64,000 nucleotides of DNA, taken from the NCBI RefSeq assembly GCF_900102425.1, contig NZ_FNBT01000002.1, positions 248,001-312,000 on the forward strand, read 5' to 3'. This document shows positions 25,826 to 34,242 of the stretch, piece by piece (position 1 is the first letter of the stretch; each line of letters opens with the position of its first letter). The translations under genes and the position numbers were made by a program. The notes under the pieces were generated by a model, which made no database searches, was not told the origin of the DNA, and was given only the letters and a program-made list of their open reading frames with translations. The DNA is from Blastococcus aurantiacus (GTDB lineage Bacteria; Actinomycetota; Actinomycetes; Mycobacteriales; Geodermatophilaceae).

Positions 25826-26377
25826 TTAGGCGTCGCCCCGTTCGGCGCCCGACCCGGCGCGCGACCGCCGCCGCACGGTGCGGTCGAGGATGCCCAGCGT
25901 TCCCTTGAGTGCGCTCTCCGGGACGATCGGGAGGGTGAGGAAGGGCCGGTAGTCCTCGCGCAGGTTCGACCAGTCGCAGTACGAGGTGACCCGGGTCCCG
26001 CCGTCGGCCGGCTCCAGGCGGTAGCCGTACACGTGCTGGAGCGGCGGCCTGATGGTGCCCTCGATGGTCCAGGCGATCTCCCGGTCCGGCTCGAAGGCGG
26101 TGATGACCACCTCGACGTCGTACTCGCCCATCGGCAGGTCGCCCAGCGCCTCGCGGTCCATGTGCACGAGGAACCGGTCGCCGACGGCCGCGACCGGCTC
26201 GCCCTCGGCGTCCATGAGCATCCCCGAGGCGTCGATGTCCACGTGACCCTGCGGATCGCACAGCACCGCGAAGACCTCGTGCGGGGCGGCCGGGATGACG
26301 CGCGTCGCCTCGATGCGCTCGGCGGCGGGGTCCGCGGTGGACGGGGCGTCGTCGGGAACGGTCACGCGCAGGAGCAT
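25826..26377 (-). CDS. SRPBCC (START-like) family protein
   Basis: 183 aa, START/Bet v1-like lipid- or ligand-binding fold: ATRVIPAAPHEVFAVLCDPQGH at the N-terminus, a central acidic strand, and ADGGTRVTSYCDWSNL. The Arg-rich tail is odd. The start is ATG 26377 or GTG 26365; no RBS is clear. Ligand unknown. It lies divergent to mrp. Confidence 0.82.
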   Translation of the reverse strand: MLLRVTVPDDAPSTADPAAERIEATRVIPAAPHEVFAVLCDPQGHVDIDASGMLMDAEGEPVAAVGDRFLVHMDREALGDLPMGEYDVEVVITAFEPDREIAWTIEGTIRPPLQHVYGYRLEPADGGTRVTSYCDWSNLREDYRPFLTLPIVPESALKGTLGILDRTVRRRSRAGSGAERGDA

Positions 26378-26435
26378 GGCAGCAGCTGCGCAGCAGATCA
26401 CCCCCGCGACCGGCGGTCGCCCACCGGGCCCGCCG

Positions 26436-26441
26436 TACAGT
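26436..26441 (+). promoter_or_regulatory. candidate -10 box for mrp
   Basis: TACAGT in the 141-bp divergent region between the SRPBCC gene and mrp would give a leader of about 70 nt. The -35 is not recognisable. Confidence 0.3.
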
Positions 26442-26518
26442 GGCTGCGACCCGTGTGCGCAGGTAGCGCGAAGGCCTGCGGCCGGACGGGTCCCCCGTCG
26501 AAGGAGACAGACGCACCG

Positions 26519-27670
26519 ATGTCCGACACCCTGACCGGCACGCCGGCGCTCGACGCCATCACCGCCGCTCTGGCCACCGTCCAGGACCCCGAGATCAACC
26601 GTCCGCTCACCGAGCTGGGCATGGTCAAGGACGTCCAGATCGCCGCGGACGGTTCCGTGCGCGTCGAGGTCTACCTCACCGTCGCCGGCTGCCCGATGCG
26701 CGAGACGATCACCAACCGCGTGACGCAGGCCGTCGGCGCCGTCGCGGGCGTGACCGGGGTTCAGGTCGTCCTGGACGTGATGGACGACGCGCAGCGCGCC
26801 GAGCTGCGCAAGACCGTCCGCGGCACCGACGTCGCCGACCCGGTCATCCCCTTCGCCCAGCCAGGCTCGCTGACCCGTGTCTACGCGGTCGCCTCGGGCA
26901 AGGGCGGCGTCGGCAAGTCCTCGGTCACGGTCAACCTGGCCGCCGCGCTGGCCAAGCGCGGCCTGGCCGTCGGCGTCGTGGACGCCGACATCTACGGCCA
27001 CTCGGTGCCGCGCATGCTGGGCACCGAGGAGAAGCCGACCCAGGTCGACAGCATGATCATGCCGCCGCAGGCCCTCGGGGTGAAGCTCATCTCGATCGGC
27101 ATGTTCACCCCGGGCAACACCCCGGTCGTGTGGCGCGGGCCGATGCTGCACCGCGCGCTGCAGCAGTTCCTCGCCGACGTGTGGTGGGGCGACCTCGACG
27201 TCCTGCTGCTGGACCTGCCCCCGGGCACCGGCGACGTCGCCATCTCGATCGCCCAGCTGCTGCCGAACGCCGAGATCCTCATCGTGACCACGCCGCAGCT
27301 GGCCGCCGCCGAGGTGGCCGAGCGGGCCGGTGCGATCGCGACCCAGACCCACCAGCAGGTGGTCGGCGTCATCGAGAACATGTCGTGGCTGGAGCTGCCC
27401 GACGGCTCCCGCATGGAGATCTTCGGCTCCGGTGGCGGCGAGGCCGTGTCCGACGCCCTCACCAAGACCCTCGGTGCCCGCGTGCCGGTGCTGGGGCAGA
27501 TCCCGCTCGACACGCGCCTGCGGGAGTGCGGCGACGCCGGCGCCCCGATCGTGCTGACCGAGCCGGACTCCCCGGCCGCCCAGGCGCTCACCAAGATCGC
27601 CGACGGGCTGGCCAGCCGCCAGCGCGGCCTGTCCGGCATGTCGCTCGGCCTCACGCCGGTCAAGCGCTGA
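26519..27670 (+). CDS. mrp: Mrp/NBP35 family iron-sulfur cluster carrier ATPase
   Basis: 383 aa. The N-terminal DUF59/MIP18-like domain (1-95) is joined to a MinD-like P-loop domain with SGKGGVGKSS at about residue 126 and the Mrp signature GDVAISIAQLLPNAE. The C-terminal CxxC that bridges the Fe-S cluster in many ApbC proteins is not evident, as is seen in some actinobacterial members. It loads Fe-S clusters onto apoproteins. AAGGAGA lies about 11 nt before ATG 26519. mrp sits near tatB-htrA-sigE as in mycobacteria. Confidence 0.93.
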   Translation: MSDTLTGTPALDAITAALATVQDPEINRPLTELGMVKDVQIAADGSVRVEVYLTVAGCPMRETITNRVTQAVGAVAGVTGVQVVLDVMDDAQRAELRKTVRGTDVADPVIPFAQPGSLTRVYAVASGKGGVGKSSVTVNLAAALAKRGLAVGVVDADIYGHSVPRMLGTEEKPTQVDSMIMPPQALGVKLISIGMFTPGNTPVVWRGPMLHRALQQFLADVWWGDLDVLLLDLPPGTGDVAISIAQLLPNAEILIVTTPQLAAAEVAERAGAIATQTHQQVVGVIENMSWLELPDGSRMEIFGSGGGEAVSDALTKTLGARVPVLGQIPLDTRLRECGDAGAPIVLTEPDSPAAQALTKIADGLASRQRGLSGMSLGLTPVKR

Positions 27671-27686
27671 CACCAGCTCCGCCTCT

Positions 27687-27750
27687 TCTGGGGTGTTCCT
27701 CCCGGTCCCGGGGTCCTGCAGGACCTCCCGAGCACGAGGAACACCCCAGA
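27687..27750. repeat. 64-bp inverted repeat with nested palindrome after mrp
   Basis: Perfect 15-bp arms (27687-27701 and 27736-27750) enclose a 34-bp spacer holding the 14-bp perfect palindrome GGTCCTGCAGGACC (27712-27725). It lies 16 bp after mrp and 2 bp before the -10 box of the next gene, so it may end mrp transcription or bind a regulator. Confidence 0.7.
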
Positions 27751-27764
27751 CGTACGTTCGGGGC

Positions 27765-28235
27765 GTGACCGAGAAGCTGATCTCCGAGAGCATCACCGTC
27801 GACGCCCCGCCGGAGGTCGTCTTCGCGATCCTGGCCGACCCCCGCCAGCACTCGCGCATCGACGGGTCCGGTTCGGTCGGCTCGGTGATCAGCGCACCCG
27901 AGCGGCTCACCGCGACCGGGCAGACGTTCACCGTGCGGATGAAGCTGTTCGGCGTCCCCTACGTCATCCGCAACCGGGTGGTCGAGTTCGAGCCGGCCCG
28001 GCGGATCGCCTGGCGCCACTTCACCGCCAACCGCTGGCGCTACGAGCTCGCGCCCACCGCCGACGGCGGGACGACGGTCACCGAGACCTTCGACGCCTCG
28101 CGCGCCGACCGGGTCACCGACACCGTGGTCCGCGCGGCCAAGTTCCCCGAGCGCAACCGCGAGGGCATCGTCGGCACGCTGCAGCGCCTGAAGGCCGCCG
28201 CGGAGCAGGACGCCGCCCGAGCCCAGCGCTCGTGA
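27765..28235 (+). CDS. SRPBCC family protein
   Basis: 156 aa with START-like strands: ESITVDAPPEVVFAILADP at the N-terminus, a central VVEFEPARRIAWRHF, and DGGTTVTETFD. GTG 27765 is preceded by TACGTT (27753-27758) at 6 nt, so it is probably leaderless. Ligand unknown. Confidence 0.87.
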   Translation: MTEKLISESITVDAPPEVVFAILADPRQHSRIDGSGSVGSVISAPERLTATGQTFTVRMKLFGVPYVIRNRVVEFEPARRIAWRHFTANRWRYELAPTADGGTTVTETFDASRADRVTDTVVRAAKFPERNREGIVGTLQRLKAAAEQDAARAQRS

Positions 28236-28278
28236 GCACGCCGGAGATCACCACCCCGTGACGGCGGTCGATGCGGTC

Positions 28279-28295
28279 CTCAGGGCAACCCTGAG
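28279..28295. terminator. short terminator hairpin
   Basis: CTCAGGG-CAA-CCCTGAG, 7-bp stem, between the SRPBCC gene (ends 28235) and the convergent tatB gene (ends 28322). Confidence 0.6.
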
Positions 28296-28321
28296 CGCGT
28301 GCTGATCTCGGGGGCCCGGGC

Positions 28322-28690
28322 CTAGGTGGCGTCGGGGTCGAACGGGGGCGGGACCGCGCGGTCCCGCGGGCGGGCGGCCATCGGGGCCGCCGCGGCCATC
28401 GAGGCTGCCGTGCTCCCGGAGTGGCCGGCGCCCGGCTCGTCGTCCTCGAAGAGCTGGCTGCGGATGAACGTCTTCGGGTGGTACCTGCGCAGGTCGAGGT
28501 CGCGCAGCTCCGGCAGGTCGTCGCCCAGGGTCTCGTTGACCTGAGCGCGGACGCCGGTGATCGCGGAGCGGACCTTCTTCAGCCCGGCCGCGGCGTCCTT
28601 GGCCAGGTGCGGGAGGCGCTCGGGACCGAAGATGAACAGCGCCGCGAGCGCCAGGACGATGATCTCGCCCCAGCCGATCGAGTCGAACAC
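28322..28690 (-). CDS. tatB: Sec-independent translocase protein TatB
   Basis: 122 aa. One N-terminal membrane helix with the TatA/B signature (GWGEIIVLALAALFIFGPERLP), then an amphipathic helix and an acidic/Pro-rich tail. The position next to htrA-rseA-sigE matches the mycobacterial tatB locus, supporting TatB over TatA. It recruits twin-arginine precursors to TatC at the membrane. Confidence 0.93.
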   Translation of the reverse strand: MFDSIGWGEIIVLALAALFIFGPERLPHLAKDAAAGLKKVRSAITGVRAQVNETLGDDLPELRDLDLRRYHPKTFIRSQLFEDDEPGAGHSGSTAASMAAAAPMAARPRDRAVPPPFDPDAT

Positions 28691-28777
28691 GCGCCGCCCC
28701 CTCTCTCCGGGCTCCCAGCCTAGGTGGCGCCGTCCAGCGAACCCCCCGGAGTCCGGGAGGTGGACGGCTCGCGTCCG

Positions 28778-30361
28778 CTAGGCGGCGTCGAGAGTCGCCC
28801 GGAGCTCCTGGGACTCGCCACCGCGCACGACCTCGATGGTGATCTCCTCGCCCGGAGCGAACCGGTCGACGGCGACGACGAGCTCCTCGGAGCTGCCGAC
28901 CCGGTCACCGGCGACCTCGATGATCACGTCGCGCTCCCGGATGCCGGCGGCGGCGGCAGCGCTGCCCGGCTCGACGTTGAGCACCAGGGCGCCGTCGCGG
29001 GTGCCGTCGGTGACCGAGCGGGCGTTGACCCCGAGCGACGAGTGCACCGCGCTGCCCGTGGAGATCAGCTGCTCGGCGATGTCGCGCACGGTGTCGATCG
29101 GGATGGCGAAGCCCAGGCCGATGGACCCCCCGCTGGTGCCGTTGCCGCCGAGCGAGGCGATCGCGGTGTTGATGCCCACCAGCGCGCCGGTGGCGTCGAC
29201 CAGCGCGCCGCCGGAATTGCCCGGGTTGATCGGCGCATCGGTCTGCACCGCGCTGATGACGGCGTTGGTGTCGCTGCCCTCGCCGGCCAGGCGCACCGGC
29301 CGCTCGAGCGCGCTGACGATGCCGCTGGTGACCGTGCCGGCCAGGCCCAGCGGCGAGCCGATGGCCACCACCGGGTCGCCGACGGCGACGTTGTCGGACT
29401 CCCCCAGCGTCGCGGTGACCAGCTCGGGCTTCTCGACCTTGATGACGGCGAGGTCGCTGGCCGGGTCGCGGCCGACGATGCGGGCGTCCGAGCCGCTGCC
29501 GTCGGAGAACACCGCGCGGATCTCGGCGCCGTCGACGCCGTCCGCGCCGGAGACGACGTGATTGTTGGTGACGATGTAGCCGTCGTCGCCGTCGATCACC
29601 ACGCCGGAGCCGGTCGCGCCGGCCTCGCCGACGCGCACCTCGATGGAGACCACCGCGGGCATCACCTCCGCGGCGATCGCGGAGACCGAGCCCGGCTCAC
29701 GGGTGATGCCGGGGTCGACCTGGGTCAGCGTCGTGCCGGGCGAGAGCAGCGGCGATTCCGGTGTGGCGCGGGTGAGCCACCAGCCGACGCCGCCGCCGAT
29801 GGCCCCGACGAGGAGCACGGCGAGCAGCACCAGCGCGGAGAGCCGGACCGAGAGATCGCGCAGCCGGACCTTCGTGCGGCCCCGGTCGTCGACGACGATC
29901 GGGCCGGACTGCTCCTCGGGTGACGGCGGGTAGACCGCGGGGGCGCCGAGCCCGGCCGGGGCGTAGGGGTCACGCCACGGGTCGCTGCGGGCGTCGGCCT
30001 TCCACCACGGGCCGGTCGCGGTGCGACGCCGTCCCGGACGGCCGGACGGCGGCTCCTGCAGGCCCCGCTGCCCCGGAGCGGCCGGCGCGAAGGCGCGCAG
30101 CACCGCCTCGGGGGGCGGCGGAGGGGTGGGACGGGCCGGCGGCCGGGGACGGTCCTCGGCGAAGCTCCCGGGCACGCTCGCCGGACGACCGAAGGCTGCC
30201 TGGTGGCCGGCGCCCGGTTCCGGAGCGGGGACCCGGCGCGGCTGCAGGCGGTCGGGCACCTCGCCGAAGGGCCCGTCCTGCCCGGACGGGCGGACGAAGG
30301 CCCGGTCCTCCGGGAGGTCGGCCTCCCGCGGCGGGGTGCCCCGGTCGTCGGACGTGGTCAG
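28778..30361 (-). CDS. htrA: HtrA/DegP-type membrane serine protease with PDZ domain
   Basis: 527 aa if begun at CTG 30361. A Pro/Arg-rich cytoplasmic N-terminus (1-170) leads to one membrane helix (about 172-196). The trypsin-like domain has H268 (TNNHVVSG), D303 (ASDLAVIKV) and S383 (NPGNSGGALVD), followed by one PDZ domain (about 425-520). It degrades or refolds damaged envelope proteins. Start: CTG 30361 overlaps the rseA stop (CTGA) behind AGGGCGG, and the following codons are fully GC3-coding ([14 protein letters not shown]). The first conventional in-frame start, GTG 30259, is 34 codons later and has a poorer context. Part of the sigE-rseA-htrA-tatB unit. Confidence 0.9.
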   Translation of the reverse strand: MTTSDDRGTPPREADLPEDRAFVRPSGQDGPFGEVPDRLQPRRVPAPEPGAGHQAAFGRPASVPGSFAEDRPRPPARPTPPPPPEAVLRAFAPAAPGQRGLQEPPSGRPGRRRTATGPWWKADARSDPWRDPYAPAGLGAPAVYPPSPEEQSGPIVVDDRGRTKVRLRDLSVRLSALVLLAVLLVGAIGGGVGWWLTRATPESPLLSPGTTLTQVDPGITREPGSVSAIAAEVMPAVVSIEVRVGEAGATGSGVVIDGDDGYIVTNNHVVSGADGVDGAEIRAVFSDGSGSDARIVGRDPASDLAVIKVEKPELVTATLGESDNVAVGDPVVAIGSPLGLAGTVTSGIVSALERPVRLAGEGSDTNAVISAVQTDAPINPGNSGGALVDATGALVGINTAIASLGGNGTSGGSIGLGFAIPIDTVRDIAEQLISTGSAVHSSLGVNARSVTDGTRDGALVLNVEPGSAAAAAGIRERDVIIEVAGDRVGSSEELVVAVDRFAPGEEITIEVVRGGESQELRATLDAA

Positions 30362-30930
30362 GGTGTGCCGCCCTGCCCGTCGAGCGGCGTCGTCGTCCCG
30401 ATGTCCAGCGTGCGGACGACCGGCGGGACGACCTCGGTGTGCTGGCGGACGCCGGAGTCCGCGGCCGTGCCAGGCGCCGCGGGGGCGTCGGGGGGCAGGT
30501 TCAGGGCGAGCGCGGTGACGCCGGCGCCGAGGCCGGCGAGCGTGCCGACGAGCCCGCGGCGCAGCCACCGCGCGTGGTCGGGCCGGTGCGGGCGGTCCTG
30601 CGGGGACAGGTCGACCTCCCAGGCGCCTGCGCCGTCGCGCACGGTGAGCCGGGCGGCGTCCGAGCCCAGCGACATCGGGCCACCGCCGGCACCGGGGACG
30701 TCGGCGGTGAAGGGGATGGCGCACAGCCGCGACATCAGGTCACCGGGCACGGCCACCTCCTGCGAGCCGTGCAGGGCCTCCTTGGCCTCGCGCTGCGCCT
30801 GCACCGCCATGCGGCACTCCATGCAGCCGGCCAGGTGGCGGGCGGCGCGTGCGGCGGGGCCGGCGGTCAGCTCGCCGTCGACGAGGGCCGCGATCGCCTC
30901 CTGCGCCAGGTGGCTCTCGGGCATGCTCAT
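30358..30930 (-). CDS. rseA: anti-sigma factor RsrA/RseA type with zinc-finger ZAS domain
   Basis: 190 aa. The N-terminal ZAS motif H32-x3-C36-xx-C39 (HLAGCMECR) binds zinc and the sigma factor. A hydrophobic segment near 121-145 could be a membrane anchor. ATG overlaps the sigE stop (ATGA), coupling synthesis to the sigma factor. It holds SigE inactive until envelope or oxidative stress; the regulated proteolysis known in mycobacteria is presumed here. Confidence 0.92.
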   Translation of the reverse strand: MSMPESHLAQEAIAALVDGELTAGPAARAARHLAGCMECRMAVQAQREAKEALHGSQEVAVPGDLMSRLCAIPFTADVPGAGGGPMSLGSDAARLTVRDGAGAWEVDLSPQDRPHRPDHARWLRRGLVGTLAGLGAGVTALALNLPPDAPAAPGTAADSGVRQHTEVVPPVVRTLDIGTTTPLDGQGGTP

Positions 30931-31595
30931 CGCGTCCCGCCCCCTCCCAGGATCACGTCGTCCTCGGTGGTCACCCGGCCCGGGGCCAGGTGTGCCAGCG
31001 CCTGCCGGAGCTGCACGCGTCCGCGGTGGATGCGGCTGCGCACGGTGCCGAGCTTGATGCCCAGCGTCGCCGCGATCTCCTCGTAGGTGAGGCCCTCGAT
31101 GTCGCAGAGGACGACGGCGACGCGGAACTCCGGGGACAGCGCGTCGAGCGCCGCCTGGATCTGCGGGTCCAGGTGCGTGTCGGCGTAGACCTGCTCGGGG
31201 CTCGGCGCGCGACCGGGCAGGCGCTCGGTGTCCTCGGGGAGCGCGTCGAACCGGATCCGCTGCCGGCGCCGCACCATGTCGAGAAAGAGGTTGGTGGTGA
31301 TGCGGTGCAGCCAGCCCTCGAAGGTGCCGGGCGAGAAGTCGGCGAGGGAGCGGAAGACCCGGACGAACGTCTCCTGGGTCAGGTCCTCGGCGTCCTGCGG
31401 GTTGCCCGAGAGCCGGTAGGCCAGCCGGTACACGCGGGCCGAGTGCTCGCGCACGACCTGCTCCCAGGTGGGCGCGACCCAGCCCTCGATCTCGGGTCGC
31501 ACGGGCTCGGACACGGCACCAGTATCGCCGACGGGCGCCGTCGCGACCGGTTCGACGTCGGAGGATCGCTCGGACAGGGGTCGCTGGAGGCGCAC
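30927..31595 (-). CDS. sigE: ECF sigma factor SigE
   Basis: 222 aa. Region 2 ([21 protein letters not shown]...) and region 4 ([25 protein letters not shown]) give an ECF sigma factor of the SigE/envelope-stress type. The gene order sigE-rseA-htrA-tatB supports the name. GTG 31595 is chosen because a GGGAAC/CGTTGG promoter ends 8 nt upstream, so the mRNA may be leaderless; GTG 31514 is the alternative start. It directs stress transcription, including its own. Confidence 0.93.
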   Translation of the reverse strand: MRLQRPLSERSSDVEPVATAPVGDTGAVSEPVRPEIEGWVAPTWEQVVREHSARVYRLAYRLSGNPQDAEDLTQETFVRVFRSLADFSPGTFEGWLHRITTNLFLDMVRRRQRIRFDALPEDTERLPGRAPSPEQVYADTHLDPQIQAALDALSPEFRVAVVLCDIEGLTYEEIAATLGIKLGTVRSRIHRGRVQLRQALAHLAPGRVTTEDDVILGGGGTR

Positions 31596-31602
31596 GTCAG
31601 GT

Positions 31603-31632
31603 CCAACGGACGGCCGCGCGCGCGGTGTTCCC
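31603..31632 (-). promoter_or_regulatory. putative SigE-dependent autoregulatory promoter
   Basis: On the minus strand GGGAAC (31632-31627) is separated by 18 nt from CGTTGG (31608-31603), matching the GGAAC...CGTT consensus of ECF SigE-type promoters. The predicted start falls at or next to GTG 31595. This implies autoactivation. Confidence 0.55.
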
Positions 31633-31724
31633 GCAGCACACCCTTCCCAGTGAACTCACAGCTCGGTCACGGCGCGGGCGTCCGGACGCGTCCGCGAGGT
31701 GGCGGCGGCCACTACCCTCGGCCG

Positions 31725-32384
31725 GTGATGAGCGCCCACCCACCGCCGCCGGGGAGCGGTCCGGGGGGCGCCGCCTGGGCCGACCGCTTCGTCGGCGAGT
31801 CCGAGGAGATGGCCGCCGCGCGCGAGCGTGCCGTCCGGCTGCCCGGGCCCCCGCCCGTCGAGCCCTCGGTGGGTGCCACCCTGGCCGTCCTCGCCTCGAG
31901 CGTGGGAGCGCGCGCGGTGGTTTCCATCGGCAGCGGCGGCGGGCTGTCCGGCCTGTGGCTGCTGCGCGGGATGCGCGCCGACGGCGTCCTCACCGCGCTG
32001 GACGGCGATCCCGAGCAGCTGCGGGCGGCCCGCGCCGCCTTCTCCGGCGCCGGCGTCCCCCCGGGCCGGACCCGGCTGATCTTCGGCACGCCCGCCGAGG
32101 TGCTCCCCCGGCTCTCCTCCGGCGCCTACGACATGGTGGTCTGCGCCGGACCGCCGCGCGAGTACGCCGCCCAGCTGGACGGGGTGCTCGACCTGGTGCG
32201 CGTCGGAGGCACGGTGGCGCTGCACGGCCTGCTGGCCGGTGGCCGCATCGCCGACCGCACCGTCCGCGATCCGCAGACGGTGGCCTGGCGCGAGATCGCC
32301 CGCGCGATCCGCGAGGACGAGGGCCTGGTGTCGGCCGTCCTCCCGATCGGTGACGGCCTGCTGGTCGCGACCAGGAGCGGCTAG
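31725..32384 (+). CDS. O-methyltransferase
   Basis: 219 aa, class I SAM-dependent methyltransferase of the catechol/caffeoyl-CoA family: VVSIGSGGGLSGLWLLRG for SAM binding, TALDGDPEQ, and DMVVCAGPP. Divergent to sigE, as is Rv1220c in mycobacteria. GTG 31725 follows TACCCT by 6 nt (leaderless); ATG 31728 is the next codon. Substrate unknown. Its stop overlaps the 2H phosphoesterase gene by 4 bp in a convergent layout. Confidence 0.88.
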   Translation: MMSAHPPPPGSGPGGAAWADRFVGESEEMAAARERAVRLPGPPPVEPSVGATLAVLASSVGARAVVSIGSGGGLSGLWLLRGMRADGVLTALDGDPEQLRAARAAFSGAGVPPGRTRLIFGTPAEVLPRLSSGAYDMVVCAGPPREYAAQLDGVLDLVRVGGTVALHGLLAGGRIADRTVRDPQTVAWREIARAIREDEGLVSAVLPIGDGLLVATRSG

Positions 32385-32887
32385 GCCGGGCCGAAGGCGA
32401 ACTCGTCCACCTGTTCCCAGGGGCCGCCGAGGTACCGCCACAACCCCAGGCCGCAGGCGCGGACGTCGTACGCCACGAACTCCGCGAGCAGCCGCTCGTG
32501 CAGCGCCCGGGCGACCGCGGGCGCCACCTTGTTCTGCACGGTCACGTGCGGGGCGTGCTTCTGCCGGTCCTGCGGCGTGAGCCACGGTTGCCACGCCGAG
32601 ACCAGTCCGGCCCGCAGCGCGCCGACCTCGGGCGAGGACAGCGCGTAGGCGACCCCCCGGCCGAGGAAGCGCACGCCGGTGACCGCGACGTCGAACGCCG
32701 GGCGGTCGGCGGCCTGCGCCAAGTCCGCGCGGACGGCGTCGAGCTGCTCCCCCGGGAGCGCGTGGAACAGCGTCACGTGCGCGGCGAGGACGTTGCGCTC
32801 GGGTGGGAAGTGCTGCTCCCGCAACCGGTCGAACCGCTGCTGCGCCGCCTCCTCCAGCAGGAGGGTGACGATCAGCGGCTCCGTCAT
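32381..32887 (-). CDS. 2H phosphoesterase (2'-5' RNA ligase family)
   Basis: 168 aa with the two HxT/S motifs of the 2H superfamily: HVTLF at about 37-41 and HVTVQ at about 114-118. This is the LigT-like RNA 2',3'-cyclic phosphodiesterase/ligase fold. Substrate not known. It is converged upon by the O-methyltransferase gene and ends 7 bp upstream of the glgC stop-side boundary. Confidence 0.87.
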   Translation of the reverse strand: MTEPLIVTLLLEEAAQQRFDRLREQHFPPERNVLAAHVTLFHALPGEQLDAVRADLAQAADRPAFDVAVTGVRFLGRGVAYALSSPEVGALRAGLVSAWQPWLTPQDRQKHAPHVTVQNKVAPAVARALHERLLAEFVAYDVRACGLGLWRYLGGPWEQVDEFAFGPA

Positions 32888-32894
32888 CTCCGGA

Positions 32895-34115
32895 CTACAG
32901 CAGCGCGCGGGCGCCCTTGCCCAGCACGGTCACTCCGCCGGCGCTCACGTGGTAGCGCTCGCGGTCGAGCTCCGTGTCCACGCCGATGCGGGCACCGGGC
33001 GGGACGACGACGTTCTTGTCCAGGATCGCCCGGCGGACGATCGCCCCCTCGCCGATGACGACGCCGTTCATGACGACGCTGCCCTCCACGCGGGCGCCCC
33101 GCTCGACCCGGACCCCGGGCGAGATGACGGAGCCGTGCACCGCGCCACCGCCGATGATCGCTCCGGCGCTGACCATCGACTCCTCCGCGCGGCCACCCAG
33201 CACGAACTTCGCCGGGGGCAGCTGGGGCGGCAGCGTGTAGATCGGCCAGCGGTCGTTGTAGAGGTTGAAGACCGGGGTGACCGAGACCAGGTCCATGTGC
33301 GAGTCGTAGTAGGAGTCGATCGTTCCGACGTCCCGCCAGTAGCCGTGGTCGCGCTCGGTCGCGCCGGGGACGACGTTGGTCGAGAAGTCGTAGACCCACG
33401 CCTCCCCCGCCGCGGCGAGCATCGGCATGATCGAGCCACCCATGTCGTGCGCGGAGCTCTCGTCGGCCGCGTCGGTGCGCAGCGCCTCGAGCAGCGCGTC
33501 GGTGGTGAAGACGTAGTTGCCCATCGAGGCGAAGCTCTCCTCGGGCGAGTCCGGCAGACCGGGCGGGTCGGCCGGCTTCTCCAGGAAGCCGAGGACCTTG
33601 CCGCCGGCGTCGGAGTCGATCACGCCGAACTCGGTCGCCTCGCGACGCGGCACCCGCAGCCCCGCGATGGTCACGCCGGCACCGGTCTGCAGGTGCTGGT
33701 CGATCATCTGGCGCGGGTCCATGCGGTACACGTGGTCGGCACCGAAGACGACCACGATATCGGGGCGCTCGTCGTAGATGAGGTTCAGGCTCTGGAAGAT
33801 CGCGTCGGCGCTGCCGGTGTACCAGCGCGGCCCGAGGCGCTGCTGCGCCGGCACCGGCGTGATGTAGCCGCCGAGCAGCTGCGACATCCGCCAAGTCGTG
33901 GTGATGTGCCGGTCGAGGCTGTGGCTCTTGTACTGGGTGAGGACGGCGATCTGCCGGATGTCCCCGTTCACCAGGTTGGAGAGCACGAAGTCGATGAGGC
34001 GGTAGTTCCCGCCGAAGGGCACCGCCGGCTTGGCACGGTCCTGGGTCAGCGGCGACAACCGCTTTCCCTCACCGCCCGCCAGGACGATGCCGAGCACCCG
34101 AGGACCGCCACGCAT
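32895..34115 (-). CDS. glgC: glucose-1-phosphate adenylyltransferase
   Basis: 406 aa, GT-A nucleotidyltransferase plus left-handed beta-helix. Motifs: [17 protein letters not shown], the ADP-glucose-binding [16 protein letters not shown], and C-terminal hexapeptide strands. It makes ADP-glucose for glycogen. ATG 34115 has TACGTT 6 nt upstream on the reverse strand. Divergent to glgA, as in mycobacteria, with hairpin repeat copy A between. Confidence 0.96.
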   Translation of the reverse strand: MRGGPRVLGIVLAGGEGKRLSPLTQDRAKPAVPFGGNYRLIDFVLSNLVNGDIRQIAVLTQYKSHSLDRHITTTWRMSQLLGGYITPVPAQQRLGPRWYTGSADAIFQSLNLIYDERPDIVVVFGADHVYRMDPRQMIDQHLQTGAGVTIAGLRVPRREATEFGVIDSDAGGKVLGFLEKPADPPGLPDSPEESFASMGNYVFTTDALLEALRTDAADESSAHDMGGSIMPMLAAAGEAWVYDFSTNVVPGATERDHGYWRDVGTIDSYYDSHMDLVSVTPVFNLYNDRWPIYTLPPQLPPAKFVLGGRAEESMVSAGAIIGGGAVHGSVISPGVRVERGARVEGSVVMNGVVIGEGAIVRRAILDKNVVVPPGARIGVDTELDRERYHVSAGGVTVLGKGARALL

Positions 34116-34165
34116 GCCGGAAACGTAACCGCTGTGCAGCACATTGACTCGCCCAGAGGCCACGA

Positions 34166-34221
34166 GGCCACCCTTCAGGGGCCCACGGCGAGCTTGCGAG
34201 GCGTGGGGGGAAGGGTGGTCC
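34166..34221. repeat. 56-bp hairpin repeat, copy A
   Basis: Arms GGCCACCCTTC (34166-34176) and GAAGGGTGGTCC (34210-34221) pair over 9 bp perfectly, with an inner CCCACG/CGTGGG and core GCGAGCTTGCGAG (34188-34200). It lies between glgC and glgA and ends 9 bp before the glgA -10 box. Confidence 0.8.
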
Positions 34222-34242
34222 TTCAACCCTTACGGTGATCGG

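Noticed and set aside
34116-34226. N-terminal extension of glgC to an upstream ATG
   Set aside because: Encoded by hairpin repeat copy A; GlgC family N-terminus and a TACGTT box fix the start at 34115.
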